Below, in pieces: positions 1 to 11,431 of a stretch of DNA of 64,000 nt (positions within the stretch are counted from its first letter, which is position 1; each line of letters opens with the position of its first letter). A program made the position numbers and the translations under genes. Origin of the DNA: Strigamia acuminata (taxonomy: Eukaryota; Arthropoda; Chilopoda; Geophilomorpha; Linotaeniidae); NCBI GenBank assembly GCA_949358305.1, contig OX442317.1, forward strand, positions 13,563,991 through 13,627,990, in the 5' to 3' direction. Below the pieces are notes generated by a model. The model was given only the letters and a program-made list of their open reading frames with translations, ran no database searches and was not told the DNA's origin.

Positions 1-2
1 GT

Positions 3-410
3 GTAGATGGTGGTAGAATTTTGGCACCTGAAAACTTTCTAACAGGAGGCATGCCAAAATACGTAATAAACAAACAACTGAGTGCAATTAAAAAATCAGA
101 TTTAAGAAAACTGGACATTAAACGACGCCAATTTATTTGGGAGTTCTGGAAAATTTGGAAAAAGAGTTACCTCATGCAATTGAGGAATTTTTATGAATCC
201 AAAGGTGATAAGTTCTTCAAAAACCCTAAAGTAGACCAAATAGTGCTTCTAGAAAAAATGGGTACTAACCCATATTTTTGGCCACTTGCCAGGATAAAAG
301 AAATTTTTCCCGGTGAGGATGGTCAAATCCGTGTGATAAAAGTTGTGCTACCCGATGGACGTGAGTTGAAAAGGTCAGTCAAGCATGTGAGAGCCCTAGA
401 ACTTGAGTGA
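3..410 (+). CDS. BEL/Pao retrotransposon pol, C-terminal end (partial)
   Basis: The frame is open from the window edge to the stop at 408-410, so only the C-terminus of a longer polyprotein is visible. It matches the post-integrase C-terminal domain of BEL/Pao pol (DUF5641 type). A segment reading ILAPENFLTGG stands where BEL proteins have an LTP-x-HFL-x-G motif, then comes a Trp/Phe-rich stretch (FIWEFWKIWKKSYL). An SH3-like tail follows, with the pattern QIVLLEKMG..WPLARIKEIFPGEDGQIRV. The identification is by family pattern and I am confident of it. The rest of pol lies outside the window. No frameshift is visible in this part, and LTR-like DNA follows within about 85 bp of the stop, as expected for the 3' end of an element. 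Confidence 0.85.
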   Translation, partial: VDGGRILAPENFLTGGMPKYVINKQLSAIKKSDLRKLDIKRRQFIWEFWKIWKKSYLMQLRNFYESKGDKFFKNPKVDQIVLLEKMGTNPYFWPLARIKEIFPGEDGQIRVIKVVLPDGRELKRSVKHVRALELE

Positions 411-493
411 TTTTTCTTTTGTGATTTTTTTTGCGTGGTTCTCCATCTCTGTCCTCTCGCCGGCAATTCGCTGTTGCAAGACAGCGTAGAAAT

Positions 494-1560
494 TGTTGTG
501 CTATTTTATTGTCAATATTTTTACCATTTACTTTGAGTTGATTAAAATCTTTAAGTGTTTTAATTTCCTTTGCCTAATTGGTATTTTTCACTTTTCAGAT
601 TTTTTTATTGCTTATTAAAGTGTTTTGACTTGATTTTTATTCATACTTTTCAATATTCAGTAATGTTTATGCTTTGTATTGATTTCAAATATCTTATTCC
701 GTGCATTTATTGACTTATTCACTTGTTTTTTGAGAGTTTGTATTGATTTCGAACTGTTTTGGTGCAAATTTCGTTACCTAGCATACAATTGCGATGCTAG
801 TGACGTCATTTTTCTGTTTCCCGTAAAGTTACGGTTCCGCCTTCTAACCTTTTGTTTAGTACTTTTCAAATCACTTGGATTTTTATTAAGCATTCGTTTA
901 GACTAATTCAAGCATGCTCTTTCTATCTAGATGCATCAAAACTGCTTTGGAAGTTCCGTTTGATTGGTTTGAACGTTCGTTTCCGTCTGCCATAAAAGCG
1001 CAGCCGGGAATGTTCGTTTGGCCGATAAATTCGTATTTATTCAACTTGTGTGTAATCACTCGGTGTTTTGTGAAGAGAATGAACAAATATTCTTATTATT
1101 TAATCTATTCTTTATTGCATAATTACATTTAGTGCTTTTTATTCCATTTTCGTGTTGTTTTGAAGCTTTTGTAATGTTCGCCGGACGCCATGTTTGATCC
1201 AACACCTTTGTTATGTTCGCCGGTCGCCATGTTTGTCCCAAGCGACTGTTTACATTTAGTAATCGTTGTTTATGTATTTTATATCACATAATTTGCATTT
1301 ACTATTACATTGCGTTATTATTCAGTATGTATTCTTTGATAATTTTGTGCTTTTGTACCGATCGAAATTCAAATGTGATCGTTATGTAATTTTCGAAGCC
1401 TGTGATTGGCTATTTTCAATCCTTTCATTCCGAGATCGGTTTATTGCAAATATCTCATTGTTTAACGTGTTTTTGGACATTGTTGTGATTAGCTTTTTTG
1501 TTCACCGCATTCTTGTGGTCATTTCAATGTAATTCAATGTATTTTTAGTGCATTTTTAAG
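494..1560 (+). mobile_element. BEL/Pao 3' LTR-like region (ends approximate)
   Basis: T-rich non-coding DNA beginning TGTTGTG downstream of the pol stop. Scattered blocks (TTCTAACCTTTTGTTT, GACGTCAT, TTTAGACTAATT, GAAATTCAAATGT) recur in the same order at 41375-42090, which supports two diverged LTRs of one family. The start is set by the shared TGTTGTG. The 3' end is not resolved. Confidence 0.55.
1174..1234 (+). repeat. Two-copy 39-bp tandem repeat
   Basis: The block ATGTTCGCCGG(A/T)CGCCATG occurs at 1174 and again at 1213, within the LTR-like region. Its function is unknown. Confidence 0.7.
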
Positions 1561-1592
1561 CAAATGCCAACTTTGCCGTAATCTTGTTTCCT

Positions 1593-1610
1593 CCGTTACC
1601 ATGGTAACGG
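1593..1610. promoter_or_regulatory. Perfect 18-bp palindrome, RFX X-box-like
   Basis: The sequence CCGTTACCATGGTAACGG is a perfect 18-bp palindrome. Its core GTTACC-AT-GGTAAC fits the ideal symmetric X-box bound by RFX transcription factors. It lies at the end of the LTR-like DNA with no recognised gene nearby, so a regulatory role is inference. Confidence 0.4.
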
Positions 1611-1715
1611 AATCTTTCGTGTATCTGTATTTCGCCGCTATCGGCCTGGCGCGTGCCATATTCGGTACTGCGCATGTGCGGTTCTCTAAGAACCAATCTA
1701 ATTGCTGTAATTTCT

Positions 1716-1885
1716 TCAGTTATTAACCCTATGGCGCGCATGCGGATTTCGCGGAGTGCGAAAGGGACCCTATATTTAACATTACGGCGGCCTATACCTT
1801 GACCCCCTGTTCGCAGTCTCGTGGCGGATTCTGCGGATTTCACCTATTCGTACAATCCGCACGATCGCGCGTGTTTTATCATTCT
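1716..1885 (+). repeat. Dispersed repeat, second copy at 38645-38810
   Basis: This block contains ATGGCGCGCATGCGGATTTC, then a GCGAAAGGGACCCTAT stretch and a GGCGGCCTATACCTTGACC stretch. All recur in the same order just after the palindromic block at 38.6 kb, and in short form near 24375 and 53455. Confidence 0.8.
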
Positions 1886-2559
1886 TGGCAAACCGTTTTT
1901 TGAAAACGCGTTGTAACGCATCCTCAACTTTACAAATCTCGCTTAGCGCGATCGCGCTATAACGCTTCTTCGTGTCCAACAAAAACAGCCGATTAAAAAC
2001 GAAACTTCGGGTTTCGCTAAAACGCGATTTTGATATCGGGAAGGGCACGTGACCACGTGGGTAAAAATAGAATCGAGTTTCGTGAAAACCTAATTTGGAG
2101 AAACGGCGTGGTGGTTTTGCGAAATATATCACATGTCACGTGATCGGACGTTGGATCTCGTACATAAACGTTCGTGCCTGGTCAAACCAGAGTCTTTAAA
2201 AAATATAAATGCATTTCCCGATCATAGGATTAATTTCGCGCCGTGTGCTCCAGTCATTAATTAGGTTATCTTCGTCGCAACTCGTCATAATAAAATTTTT
2301 ACAGAAAATCAATCGTTTCGTATTTTATTTTCACTTTCCGGGAGTCTCGCGTCGTCGTAGTCGACGCGAGTCTCACCGAACGCGTTCTGCGGGTTCGGCG
2401 AGCGTTTTCAGATCGGGGCGGACCGTCTCGTATAGTACCGGGCGCGCCTCCCCAACTGACCGGTCGATGGTTATATAGTTTAAAATTTCCTCGACCGAGT
2501 AAACGGTCGATGCTTCAGCGTCCGGTCGATGATGTGGCATTTGTGCGCGTTCATCCCGT

Positions 2560-2613
2560 GTCTCTCAGACTGGCCTTCGGGCCGGTCAAAATAAATAAAT
2601 AAATAAATAAATC
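2560..2613 (+). mobile_element. SINE-like tail with (AAAT)n
   Basis: The block TCAGACTGGCCTTCGGGCCG leads into (AAAT)n. It is the 3' end of the SINE-like family seen in full at 3056-3232. The head is not recognisable here. Confidence 0.5.
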
Positions 2614-3055
2614 CGAAAATAGAACGTATCCTTCCCGGCGAATAGATGCGGCTGGGGTCGTTGAGCGACGGCGGCGACGGCAACCCCGACGACTCGTCCC
2701 AAAAAATAAGCTCTCGTATCGGCACCCGTTCGTTTATTTAAATGTGCGCGCGGTCGCGTGCATTCTACCCGTGTCCGATGTAGCGATCGATACGGGATAA
2801 AAAAAATATCACCCGAAAAAGAAAGACGATTAAAGTTTTAATTCTCCGGTCGTGGCACCGACTCTGCGGTTCGTACTTTAACCGTTAATTAGATTATCTT
2901 CGTCGTAATTTACCGGGAAAAAAAATTTGTAGGGAATCCGTTGTTTCGTATTTTATTTCCATCTCCCGGGGGTCTCGCGCCGTCCCAGTCGATCGGAGTC
3001 TTCCTCAACACGTTCGATGGGTTTTGCCAACACTTTCAGATCGCCAGCGGAACTC

Positions 3056-3232
3056 GGGCCCGCCGCTCGGTCGAGCGGCTCAGTACCCGCCGGGCGGCGT
3101 GGTAGCCGGGTTCTCGCTTCCAGTGGCTGTAGGCGTCCTTCTTGAACGCCTTCCTCGCTCTCTCGGTCTCAGACTGGCCTTCGGGCCGGTCAAAAAAAAT
3201 AAACAAATAAATAAATAAATAAATAAATAAAC
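3056..3232 (+). mobile_element. tRNA-derived SINE-like element
   Basis: The head CGGTCGAGCGG resembles a pol III A box and GGGTTCTCGCTTCC a decayed B box. The body ends TCAGACTGGCCTTCGGGCCG followed by (AAAT)n. Head, body and tail recur at 11432-11568 and 12432-12545, and tail-only copies occur at 2560 and 4188. The tRNA of origin cannot be named. Confidence 0.55.
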
Positions 3233-4187
3233 GAGTCGGCGAATAAAGGCGGTTGGGGTCGCTGGACGGTGGCGGTGGTGGCAGCGGCAACCCCGACGAC
3301 TCGTCCCAAAAATAAGCTCCCACATCGACACTCATCCGTTAGTCTAAACCTCTTGACGTGCATTCTACTCGCGTCCGACAGATTCGGTTCGTTGTGGGCA
3401 TAGAAAACATCCGCACACCGATACGGCATGTTTCGACGTCGATGCGCGACCGCGAAGCCGAGTCCCCGACGACGTACATACTCGCACAAGCGCGTTCGCG
3501 CGCGCGATATTGCGTGTGATGCGATGCCGATGAGCTCGACACGGTCTTTCGACGCGGGCGTCGATAATAATGTCCGGCAACGTGGATAAATGTCCGCAGA
3601 GTGCTTTGTGTTTATGGCAACGCACCGGGACGCAATTAACCAACCACTTACGAAAATTCAAAACATAATTGTTTAACAAAAGGAAACTCGTATAATGTTG
3701 AAACAATAAAGAAAACGCAAAATTCAGATTCAAATTTAGATTTGAATTAGGTCAGATTAGGCCAGGTTGTAGATCCACAGACTCTCGAGACGACAACAAG
3801 AAAATAAAAAGGATGCGTTTATCGTTTGTAGGTAGAATCTCGCGCCGAGTTAAATAAAAGTCTTTAAAAAATAGAAATCGATTTCCCGGTCGTAGAATTA
3901 ATTTTGTGTCATGTGATCCAGTCATTAATTAGATTTTCGTGGTAGATGTTGCGTGAAACAAGATCGTGAACGTCTCAATTGGTTTACGATTTAAATTTCA
4001 TCTCGCAATACACGCTGCACCAACGTAGTCGACGCGAGTTTATATCACTGCACTCGATGGGTTTTGTGAGCCTTTTTAGACCAATCGATCGTACAGCTTG
4101 TTTGCTAGTTTCCTTTCGAGGTCAGCGGTTAACTCTTTGCACTCTATGATGCTGTTGGATCCAACGGCGATACGCGTCTCCCGCCTG

Positions 4188-4256
4188 CCTCTCGGTCTCA
4201 GACTGGCCTTCGGGCCGGTCAAAAAAAAAAGAAAAAAATTAATAAATAGATAAATA
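4188..4256 (+). mobile_element. SINE-like tail
   Basis: The tail block CTCGGTCTCAGACTGGCC followed by CTTCGGGCCGGTCAAA and an A-rich run is present without a clear head. Confidence 0.45.
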
Positions 4257-5198
4257 AGTCGGGAACAAAACGCATCCATCCCGACGAATAGTGACAGTTG
4301 GGCTCGTTGAGCGGTGGCGAAGGCGGCGGCAACCCCGACGACTCGTCCCAAAAATAAGCTCCCACATCGACACTCATCCGTTAGTCTAGACCTCGTGACG
4401 CGCATTCTACTCGCGTCCGACAGATTCGGTTCGTTGTGGGCATAGAAAACGTCCGCACACCGATACGGCATGTTTCGACGTCGATGCGCGACCGCGAAGC
4501 GAAGTCCCCGACGGCGTACATACTCGCACGAGCGCGTTCGCGCGCGCGATAATGCGTGTGATGCGATGCTGATGTCCGTCAACGTGGATATATGTCCACA
4601 AAGTGTCCGGTGTTTATGGCAACGCACCAGGGCGCAATTAACTACCAACGAGAATTGAAAATGTAATTGTTTAATAAAAAGAAACTCGTATAATATTGAA
4701 ACGATAATAAAAACGCAAAATTTAGATTCAAATTCAGATTCGAATTGGGTAAGATTAGGTCAGGTTAGACCCACAAACTCTGGGGGAGCGACACGAAAAT
4801 GAAAAGGGCGCACCTATCGCTTATAGATGTCTGGCGATCGACAATGGGTGGACGATTAAAGTTTAAATTTCGGATCGTGGTATCGGTTTCGCGGTTCGTA
4901 TTCCAATAGTTAATCACATTATCTTTGTACCAAACGACCGATACAAAAGTTTTGTAAAATATCCGCCGTTTTATATTTTAATTTCACCTTCCGGTTGCCA
5001 CGCGCTGTCGTAGTTGGTGCGAATCTCCATCAACGCATTCGACGGGCTTCGAGAGTGATTCCAGTAATCCAGACCAATCCTGGCCCTCGCGGAAATCCGG
5101 AGGGTTTTGGTTTTCCGCGATTGTTTTACTCACTTCTGTGGTTTTTCTACTGTATGAGTTAATAGATGTTCTTTTGAACGTCTCTCTGTACAGAATAC

Positions 5199-5232
5199 GG
5201 GGCAGCTGGCGCCGACAAGCACCGGCAGCCCC
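5199..5232. repeat. Recurrent GC-rich hairpin (first of seven copies)
   Basis: GGGGCAGCTGGC at one end can pair with a segment ending GGCAGCCCC at the other, across a loop near CGACAA. Related hairpins stand at 10518, 18595, 20438, 23976, 25066 and 25638, all just before a TTCCAAAATAAGC-type or related block. Confidence 0.5.
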
Positions 5233-5289
5233 AAACAATTTGTTCAAAAATAAGCTTCTGCACGGGATTTCCATTTTTAACATTATGGT

Positions 5290-5560
5290 GTTTTTTTTTT
5301 TTATTGCCACCAAAGCGCGCTACCACCGCAAATTTTCCCGCGTTTGCCATGTACGCGCCGAAAACCACAGGCAATGAACTTTTCCACAAACTGAAAAACA
5401 AAATATATGGGTAAGCGCACATGGGCGAATAAAACAAGATTAGCCCAATTTCGGAATTTATTGGGTCGACGTTTTGTATTCACGCGTGACGGGGGCACCA
5501 CATGTGGAAAACGCGCAAATCACGCGCGAATCACGCGCGTCTACGCACATTGGAAACTTA
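5290..5560 (+). repeat. Dispersed repeat shared with 8110-8480 and 17890-18200
   Basis: Shared blocks include GAACTTTTCCAC, AAACAAAATATA and GGAATTTATTGGG, followed by a block about an ACGCG-flanked GGAAAACGC. No coding signal. Confidence 0.7.
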
Positions 5561-5834
5561 GTATTAACGTTCGTTTCGAGTTAAATAAAAACGACGACCG
5601 TGACGAGGACCACAAAGACGGCGATAGCAGGATTCGTCGGAACAACGAGGATTGCCAACGAGAGAGACCCGTTCATTTGCCGACGCTCCATAGTTCAAAC
5701 TTAAATCGTTCTCGGACTGCCACCAGATGTCACATCAGCCGCTCACGACATACACACACTTTGGTTCGGCAGCTTATATCAAACGCGCGCGTTTCATCTT
5801 CCGTCTGATCCTCACTGCCACCTCGTGTTCGTTG

Positions 5835-6235
<401 letters not shown>

Positions 6236-6265
6236 TTGTTTACTCGTCTCACAAACAAAAGGAAA

Positions 6266-6847
6266 ATGGCGGAAGCACCACAAGAGGAGGGTGGCGGCAG
6301 GTCATACTCCTGCGCTCTATGCGATGATAAACACCCCGATAGTAAGAAACGTTTATTTATTTACTTATTATTTTATATCTTTTATTCCATATGTTTTATT
6401 TATTTTATATACATAAATATTTTTTAATTTTATTTTAATTTTTTTTTTTCTTTTTCTTCCCCCCCCCCCCCCCGCCCCACGTGCCTCAGGACCGGACGGA
6501 TTCTTCTGCGTCGACGTCTTTCGCCACCAGCGACAGCGACACAACATCCACAAGGACGCGAATGATTTCGTCCGAGGGCTGTTGAAAAAATTCTCGCGCG
6601 AGCCCGTCTGTCTGGCATCGGTGAGTGTCCAATTATCCTCTTCACTCACACACTAGTTAACTAATTCGTATTTTTATTTTTTCCCCTTTCTTCTTAGGCG
6701 TTGAAACGAGTGCACCGACTCAACGGGCGACGCTGTCCGTTTTGTGCGGAGACGCCCTCTCCCGGGGATCTCGTCACTCATTGGGCGGAGGCACACGATT
6801 ACCAAGCGCCCGCCGGAAATGATGGAGGTGGCGTCAATGAACATTAG
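6266..6847 (+). CDS. Two-finger C2H2-like zinc-finger protein, 118 aa, 3 exons
   Basis: Exons are 6266-6341, 6490-6620 and 6698-6847. All junctions are GT-AG and the chained frame is 357 nt. The introns are phase 1 and phase 0. Finger 1 is C16-x2-C19-x18-H38-x4-H43 and is split by the first intron. Finger 2 is C82-x2-C85-x11-H97-x4-H102, close to a classical C2H2 spacing. The protein starts [11 protein letters not shown] and has no signal peptide or membrane segment. The same two fingers, with the same intron positions and phases, form the C-terminal half of the 13-exon gene at 55964-61499, so the two genes are paralogues. Nucleic-acid or protein binding is inferred from the fingers, and I recognise no named family. 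A 5'-UTR intron packed with CT repeats precedes it. The gene converges on the next one with about 150 bp between stop codons. Confidence 0.75.
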
Positions 6848-6998
6848 TTTTTATTTAATTTTATTTTTTTCTCATAATTTGCATTGTCCGACTCTTCCCC
6901 ATTTGCTTTTATTTTTTTTTTACAAAAAAAAAAAAAAAAAAATCCACATTAATCATCTTTATTGTTATCATTATTACAAATACACGATCAATTTTTTC

Positions 6999-7952
6999 TT
7001 ATCCCGCGTCTTCTTTGCCAGACTCTCGATTCTTTCTCTGAGCTTCGTCACCGTCTCCTTCGTTTTCTTCTGGTATGACTCTTACCACACCCACACGGAC
7101 TAACGCGCTCACCACTGAACCCGACAAAAGAACATCTCCATCTGGGAGCGTCTCGATCCACATGGAATCGTCTCTGTTGCGTCCCTTCTTTCGCTCCTCC
7201 TCCTCTCGTTCCTCCTCCTTCGTCACTCTTCGAAGTATAAGATCCACCGTCTTCAACCTACCCGTCGGCGCACGCGGAGTGGAAGCGGTGGACGACTGGA
7301 AAAGGAAAGGGGGAAAAAAAATAAACGAAAAAAAGAATAAATAATAGGAATCTCAACGGGATACCCCTTTAACTGGCGTCGTATTCCCCGTCTCAAAAGG
7401 GCGCTTCGGCGTCTGCGGCGTTCTTGGTGACGATGGTTGCGATTGCGGCGACTGTGGTCGGGTCGGTGCCTCATTCCCGGCGATGATTGACATCTGTAAA
7501 GAGAGAAATAAATAAATAAATAAATTAAATTAAATTAAATTAAAATAAATTAAATTGAGATACGAACGCGAAGAGAGGAGGAGAGAAAGGAGACCGAAAC
7601 ACGAACGAGAGAGGAGCGTTACAGTTTCACCGTATAGCGGGTAATTGATTGATTGATAGCGCGTTGTACGAAATGAATTATCTCCAAACAAACACCCATT
7701 TGTTTATTTATTTGTTAATCTCGCTCGTTCGCTTAATTTTATAAAATTCATTAAACTCATTTGTACATTCATCAAATTGATCGTTTCGTTTAGCGATGAA
7801 AACAACGACAATTCAGATGTTCACGCGGGCAACATGGCGTATACGTGCGTTTTGTGCACGCAAAATGTGAATACGGCCAATTGACAAAATAACAATTCAT
7901 AGACAGAGATTTAACAACTCACCTCTGTGGACGAAGCGCATGGTGCGTCCAT
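6999..7952 (-). CDS. Small three-exon orphan protein, 151 aa
   Basis: Exons in transcript order are 7952-7923, 7493-7365 and 7295-6999. All introns are phase 0 with good GT-AG sites. The chained frame is 456 nt. Exon 1 encodes MDAPCASSTE. Exon 2 is Ser/Pro/Thr-rich (repeated SPQ, TPK). Exon 3 starts Ser-Ser and carries an Arg/Glu-rich helix (TKEEEREEEERKKGRN), then a hydrophobic stretch (VVSALVRVGVVRVI) and an acidic tail. An AATAAA signal lies about 35 bp past the stop on this strand (6958-6963). The layout, a phase-0 junction reading KG/S, matches the gene at 16724-17315, and exon 1 resembles the first exon of the 13-exon gene ([13 protein letters not shown]). Function unknown. Confidence 0.65.
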
Positions 7953-8029
7953 TTTGACGAATGAACCGACACGACACCCGGTGATAACAATGGCGGTGGT
8001 AACACGTGACGGGTCACACTTCTAATTAA

Positions 8030-8052
8030 ATAATAATAATAATAATAATAAC

Positions 8053-8085
<33 letters not shown>

Positions 8086-8086
8086 T
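8030..8086 (+). repeat. (AAT)n microsatellite
   Basis: About 55 bp of near-perfect AAT units, with one interruption (AAC). Confidence 0.95.
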
Positions 8087-8109
8087 TATAAAAATGACAA
8101 GTCGAAAAC

Positions 8110-8480
8110 AAGCTATTCACGGGGTTTCGCGGATTGTCGCCAGAATGCGCCACCGCCGCGGATTTTCCAAGTTTGACATGTAGGTGTCGAATATTATGAT
8201 TAACGAACTTTTCCACGTTAAAATTAAAAAAAACAAAATATACGGTTAGACGCATATAGATAGATAAAACATGATTAATCTGGTTCCGGAATTTATTGGG
8301 TCACTTTTTAACGCGGGAAACGTCAAGTGATCGCATCGGACGAACATTTTGGTATCCATTAAAGGACACGAGTTCCACCGGGCTGCGCAGTGGTTCCGAG
8401 TAATTACATCACAGGTCGCGTGACCGGACGTTTGATCCAACACGCTAAACGTTCGTGTCTAGTTGAATAAAAGCCTTTAC
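8110..8480 (+). repeat. Dispersed repeat
   Basis: Same family as 5290-5560 and 17890-18200. It ends in a module with a CATCACAGG(T/C)C block and a GCGTGACCGGACG block that also occurs near 2134, 18135 and 25250. No gene is supported between 8090 and 8850. Confidence 0.7.
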
Positions 8481-8852
8481 GATGGCGCGCCGTGCATCGC
8501 GGAATGGAATTTAAACCATAGACCAGTTTAAGCGTTCACAATCTCATTTCACGCGACATCTATCGTGATAATCTGATTAATGGTTGGGGTACACGGTGTG
8601 ACGTAATTACTCAGAATCGTCACGTTAAAAAACAAAACGAAATGGGTGGATGGATGGGAATTTTTATTTCAGTCAGTTTTATTTACTCGCCTAAAAAAGA
8701 AAAAAAGAAAAAAAAAGAAAGAAAAAAAAAGAAAAAAAAAAAGGAAAAAGGATAACAACGAATACGACGATTGGTCGAGTGGACGGAGATACCCGCCGCG
8801 TGGAACCGTGTGCCGAGAGGATGGAGACAGACAGCCGCCATGTTTCCGGATT

Positions 8853-9899
8853 ATGTCACTTGGTGTCGCTCTATGCATCGATAGTGATCACGCGCGGGAC
8901 AGACAACGTCGTGTTTCCATCTTCCAAAAAGTGAGTAGTTGACCGTTCTACCGTCACATTTATCAGTCAATCGATCGACAAATTGAAAAAAAAAACAACC
9001 CTCGATTACCTCTACGCCTCTCTCGACAACGTATCAATTAACACGCGCGTGCAAACACGAACGCCTGCATTGGTTCGGTCGGGCACCGCTCGCTCGCTCA
9101 TTTGACAGACTCGTGACTTGAAATTTTTTATTTTTTCTTAGCCGTTATTTTATTTTCCTTTGCATTCGACTTTAATTTAATTTCTATGTTCCAGACGATG
9201 AACAAAAACGAGAAAAACGACCACAACAACGACGGCGATGATGCAAGGTGAGAGATTCGACCGACCGGTTTCGATCGATCGTTCGTTTATCCGTTTCTTC
9301 ATTTCTTTATTTCTTTGTTTATTCAGTTGTCAGCCAATTGATCCGCCCCAGTCGTCATCGTGGCAGTGGACCGAACCCGGTCACATTCGACCCATCATGC
9401 GGGTTGCGCCATTCCAGCGCGCGACTCCGGAACCGATGTAATTCGGTCAAACGTCTCGTTTGATTTATTTATTCATTTATTTATTTATTTATTTATTTAT
9501 TTATTTTTTAAGCCATCCTCGCGGACGTTCCGTACTGTTTGTTCGCTTCGCGGGCGCCCAGTTGATGGGACCGGGACGTCCGATGCCGATGTGAGTTAAT
9601 TCGATTCAACGTTTTGTTTTTGTTTTTGTTTCGTTTTGTTTCACCGATTGGTTGGTTTGATTCGAATTGATTTATTTATTTATATTTATTTTATTTTATT
9701 TTCTATTTTTCAAGTCAATCCCGCGGGCGCGCCAGGATGCTAGCGCGTTTCGCGGCCACCGAACCGATGTTGCCAGGGCGTCCGGCGTCGAGGTAATTAA
9801 TTCGGTTCAACGTTTCAATTTGTCCGCCCGTCCATCAGTTTGTTCACTTAGTTTATTCAATTTGATCTCTTCCTCAGTGACCCACAACCAGGCGCGTAA
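8853..9899 (+). CDS. Orphan gene with tandemly duplicated 78-nt exons
   Basis: Exons are 8853-8930 (first exon, less certain), 9195-9247, 9327-9437, 9513-9590, 9715-9792 and 9878-9899. The internal introns are all phase 2 with clean GT-AG sites. From the ATG at 9198 the protein is 112 aa; with the upstream exon it is 139 aa. Exons 9513-9590 and 9715-9792 are both exactly 78 nt and encode related 26-residue units (HPRGRSVLFVRFAG... and QSRGRARMLARFAA..., both followed by a PGRP), so one arose by exon duplication. The preceding exon ends in a similar Arg/Pro/Met motif. The start at 9198 gives a 50-nt coding part, the same as in the gene at 14473-15360, which also has phase-2 78-nt exons. AATAAA occurs near 9972. 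No known domain, signal peptide or membrane segment. Confidence 0.6.
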
Positions 9900-10290
9900 T
9901 CGGCGATGTGACGAGTCGATTGTGAATCTTTTTTTATTTTATTTTTCTATTTTTCGTTTTTATTTTGTAAACAATAAAAACACTCAACTTTTATCATAGA
10001 ATTTGAAAAGTTTGACAATTTCTTATTAAATTTTGAATTGGAGTGTGGGGGGAGCAATGGTCGAAACGTCGTTACGGGGAACCAGATGGAAATGTTAGCG
10101 ATAAAGTCGTTCAAAGTCATAAAATCGGTGTCGATTTTTACGAGGCGTTGGGGACGGTTGGAACTCGAGTCAACCAATGGACACGTCGATGCCACTCCGT
10201 TGTAAAATGCCACACACAGACACACACGTGCACGCGCGAAACATCAACAATAAAGCTCGTAAAACGACACAAATTGTCGAGTGAATAAGC
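9900..10290. other. 3' flank, no gene seen
   Basis: AT-rich downstream DNA of the preceding gene, with a possible polyadenylation signal near 9972 and short CA-rich sequence near 10215. I see no exon here. Confidence 0.5.
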
Positions 10291-11010
10291 GAATTGGGTT
10301 CTCCATTTCGACGATGATTGCCGGGGAGTAATTCGATCCTCCCCCTCTATCGTCGTTCGTCACCCATTGAATTTCGGTCACTGCATCCGATGGATCTACT
10401 AACACCTTCAGACCAACCGGGACTGATTCGAGCCCTCGCGGAAATCCGGGGGGTTTCGGTCACAAAAGTCTGCATTCGGGTTGCGCAACCACTCTATTGT
10501 TCAGTCGTTGGTCAGCCGGGGCAGTTGGCACCGACGAGCGTCGACAGTCCCAACAAATTCTTCCAAAATAAACTCTCACATCGACATCACAACGTTCCGC
10601 CGGTACAAACAAACAAACAGTTATGAAAAACACTTGGTTTATCTATTTATTTATTTATTTATTTGTCCGTTCGTTTACACACACTCTCTTTGCACATGAC
10701 AGATTCGGCATCTGGTCGTAGAAAATTTCAATATTTTGATGCAACACGTTCTGGTGTCAGTGCGCGATCGTGAGCGAAGTCCTCGACAATGTGCTCGCAT
10801 GAGCGTGTCTTTGTTTGCCATGCACACGCGTGAACGCATTCCCACGCGCGATAATATGCGAGGTGCGATGTATGTAAGCGCGACATGGATTTTTGACACC
10901 GGCATCGATAATAATGTTCACCAACGTGGATAAATGTCCGAAGGTGTCCGGTGCTTATGGCAACGCACCGGGACGCAGTTAAATAGCAAGTAGAATTAAA
11001 AATATAATTG
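10290..11010. repeat. Dispersed repeat mosaic
   Basis: Modules are shared with 2.1-5.3, 18.3-18.7 and 20.1-20.7 kb, including the GC-rich hairpin at 10518-10551, an ATTTATTTATTT run and a GGCAACGCACCGGGACGCAG block. No supported coding sequence. Confidence 0.75.
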
Positions 11011-11431
11011 TTTAATAAAAGGAAACTCTCATAATGTTGAAACGATAAAGCAAACGCAGAATTCAGATCCAAACTCAGATTCGAATTAGGTCAGATTAGG
11101 CCAGGTTATAGATCCACAAACTCCCGAGACGCGACAAGAAAATGAAAAGGACGCGTTTATCACTTATAGGTGCCTGGCGATCGACAACGAGCGGACGATT
11201 AAAGTTTAAATTTCGGATCTTGGAACCGGTTCCGCGGTTCGTATTCCAATGATTAACGAGATTATCTTCGTAGCAACCGACTGGAACAAAAGTTTCGTAA
11301 AATATCCGCCGTTTCATATTTTAATTTTATCTTCCAGAGTTGACGTCCCGTCGGAGTCGACGCGAGTTCTAATCACCGCGTCCGCTGCATTTTGCGAAAG
11401 CCTTCATATCGAGAGCAGAGCGAGGGGCCGT

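Larger units (their letters stand above)
2135..5280. repeat. Mosaic of dispersed non-coding repeats
   Basis: No gene is supported here. Recurring modules include: ATTAGATTATCTTCGT followed by a segment ending CGCCGTTTTATATTTTAATT; a module with GGCAACGCACC and AATTGTTTAATAAAAGG; and a GATTAGGTCAGGTTAGAC-type module. The same modules recur at 10.3-12.6, 17.9-18.7, 20.0-21.9 and 23.6-26.2 kb in varying order, as expected for a much-copied non-autonomous repeat. ORFs of 60-190 codons are open here in several frames but shift between copies and have no family signature. Confidence 0.75.

Noticed and set aside
4076-4648. 190-codon minus-strand ORF
   Set aside because: It covers SINE tail and dispersed repeat modules. 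Related copies at 3.2-3.7 kb and 11.6-12.0 kb shift frames.
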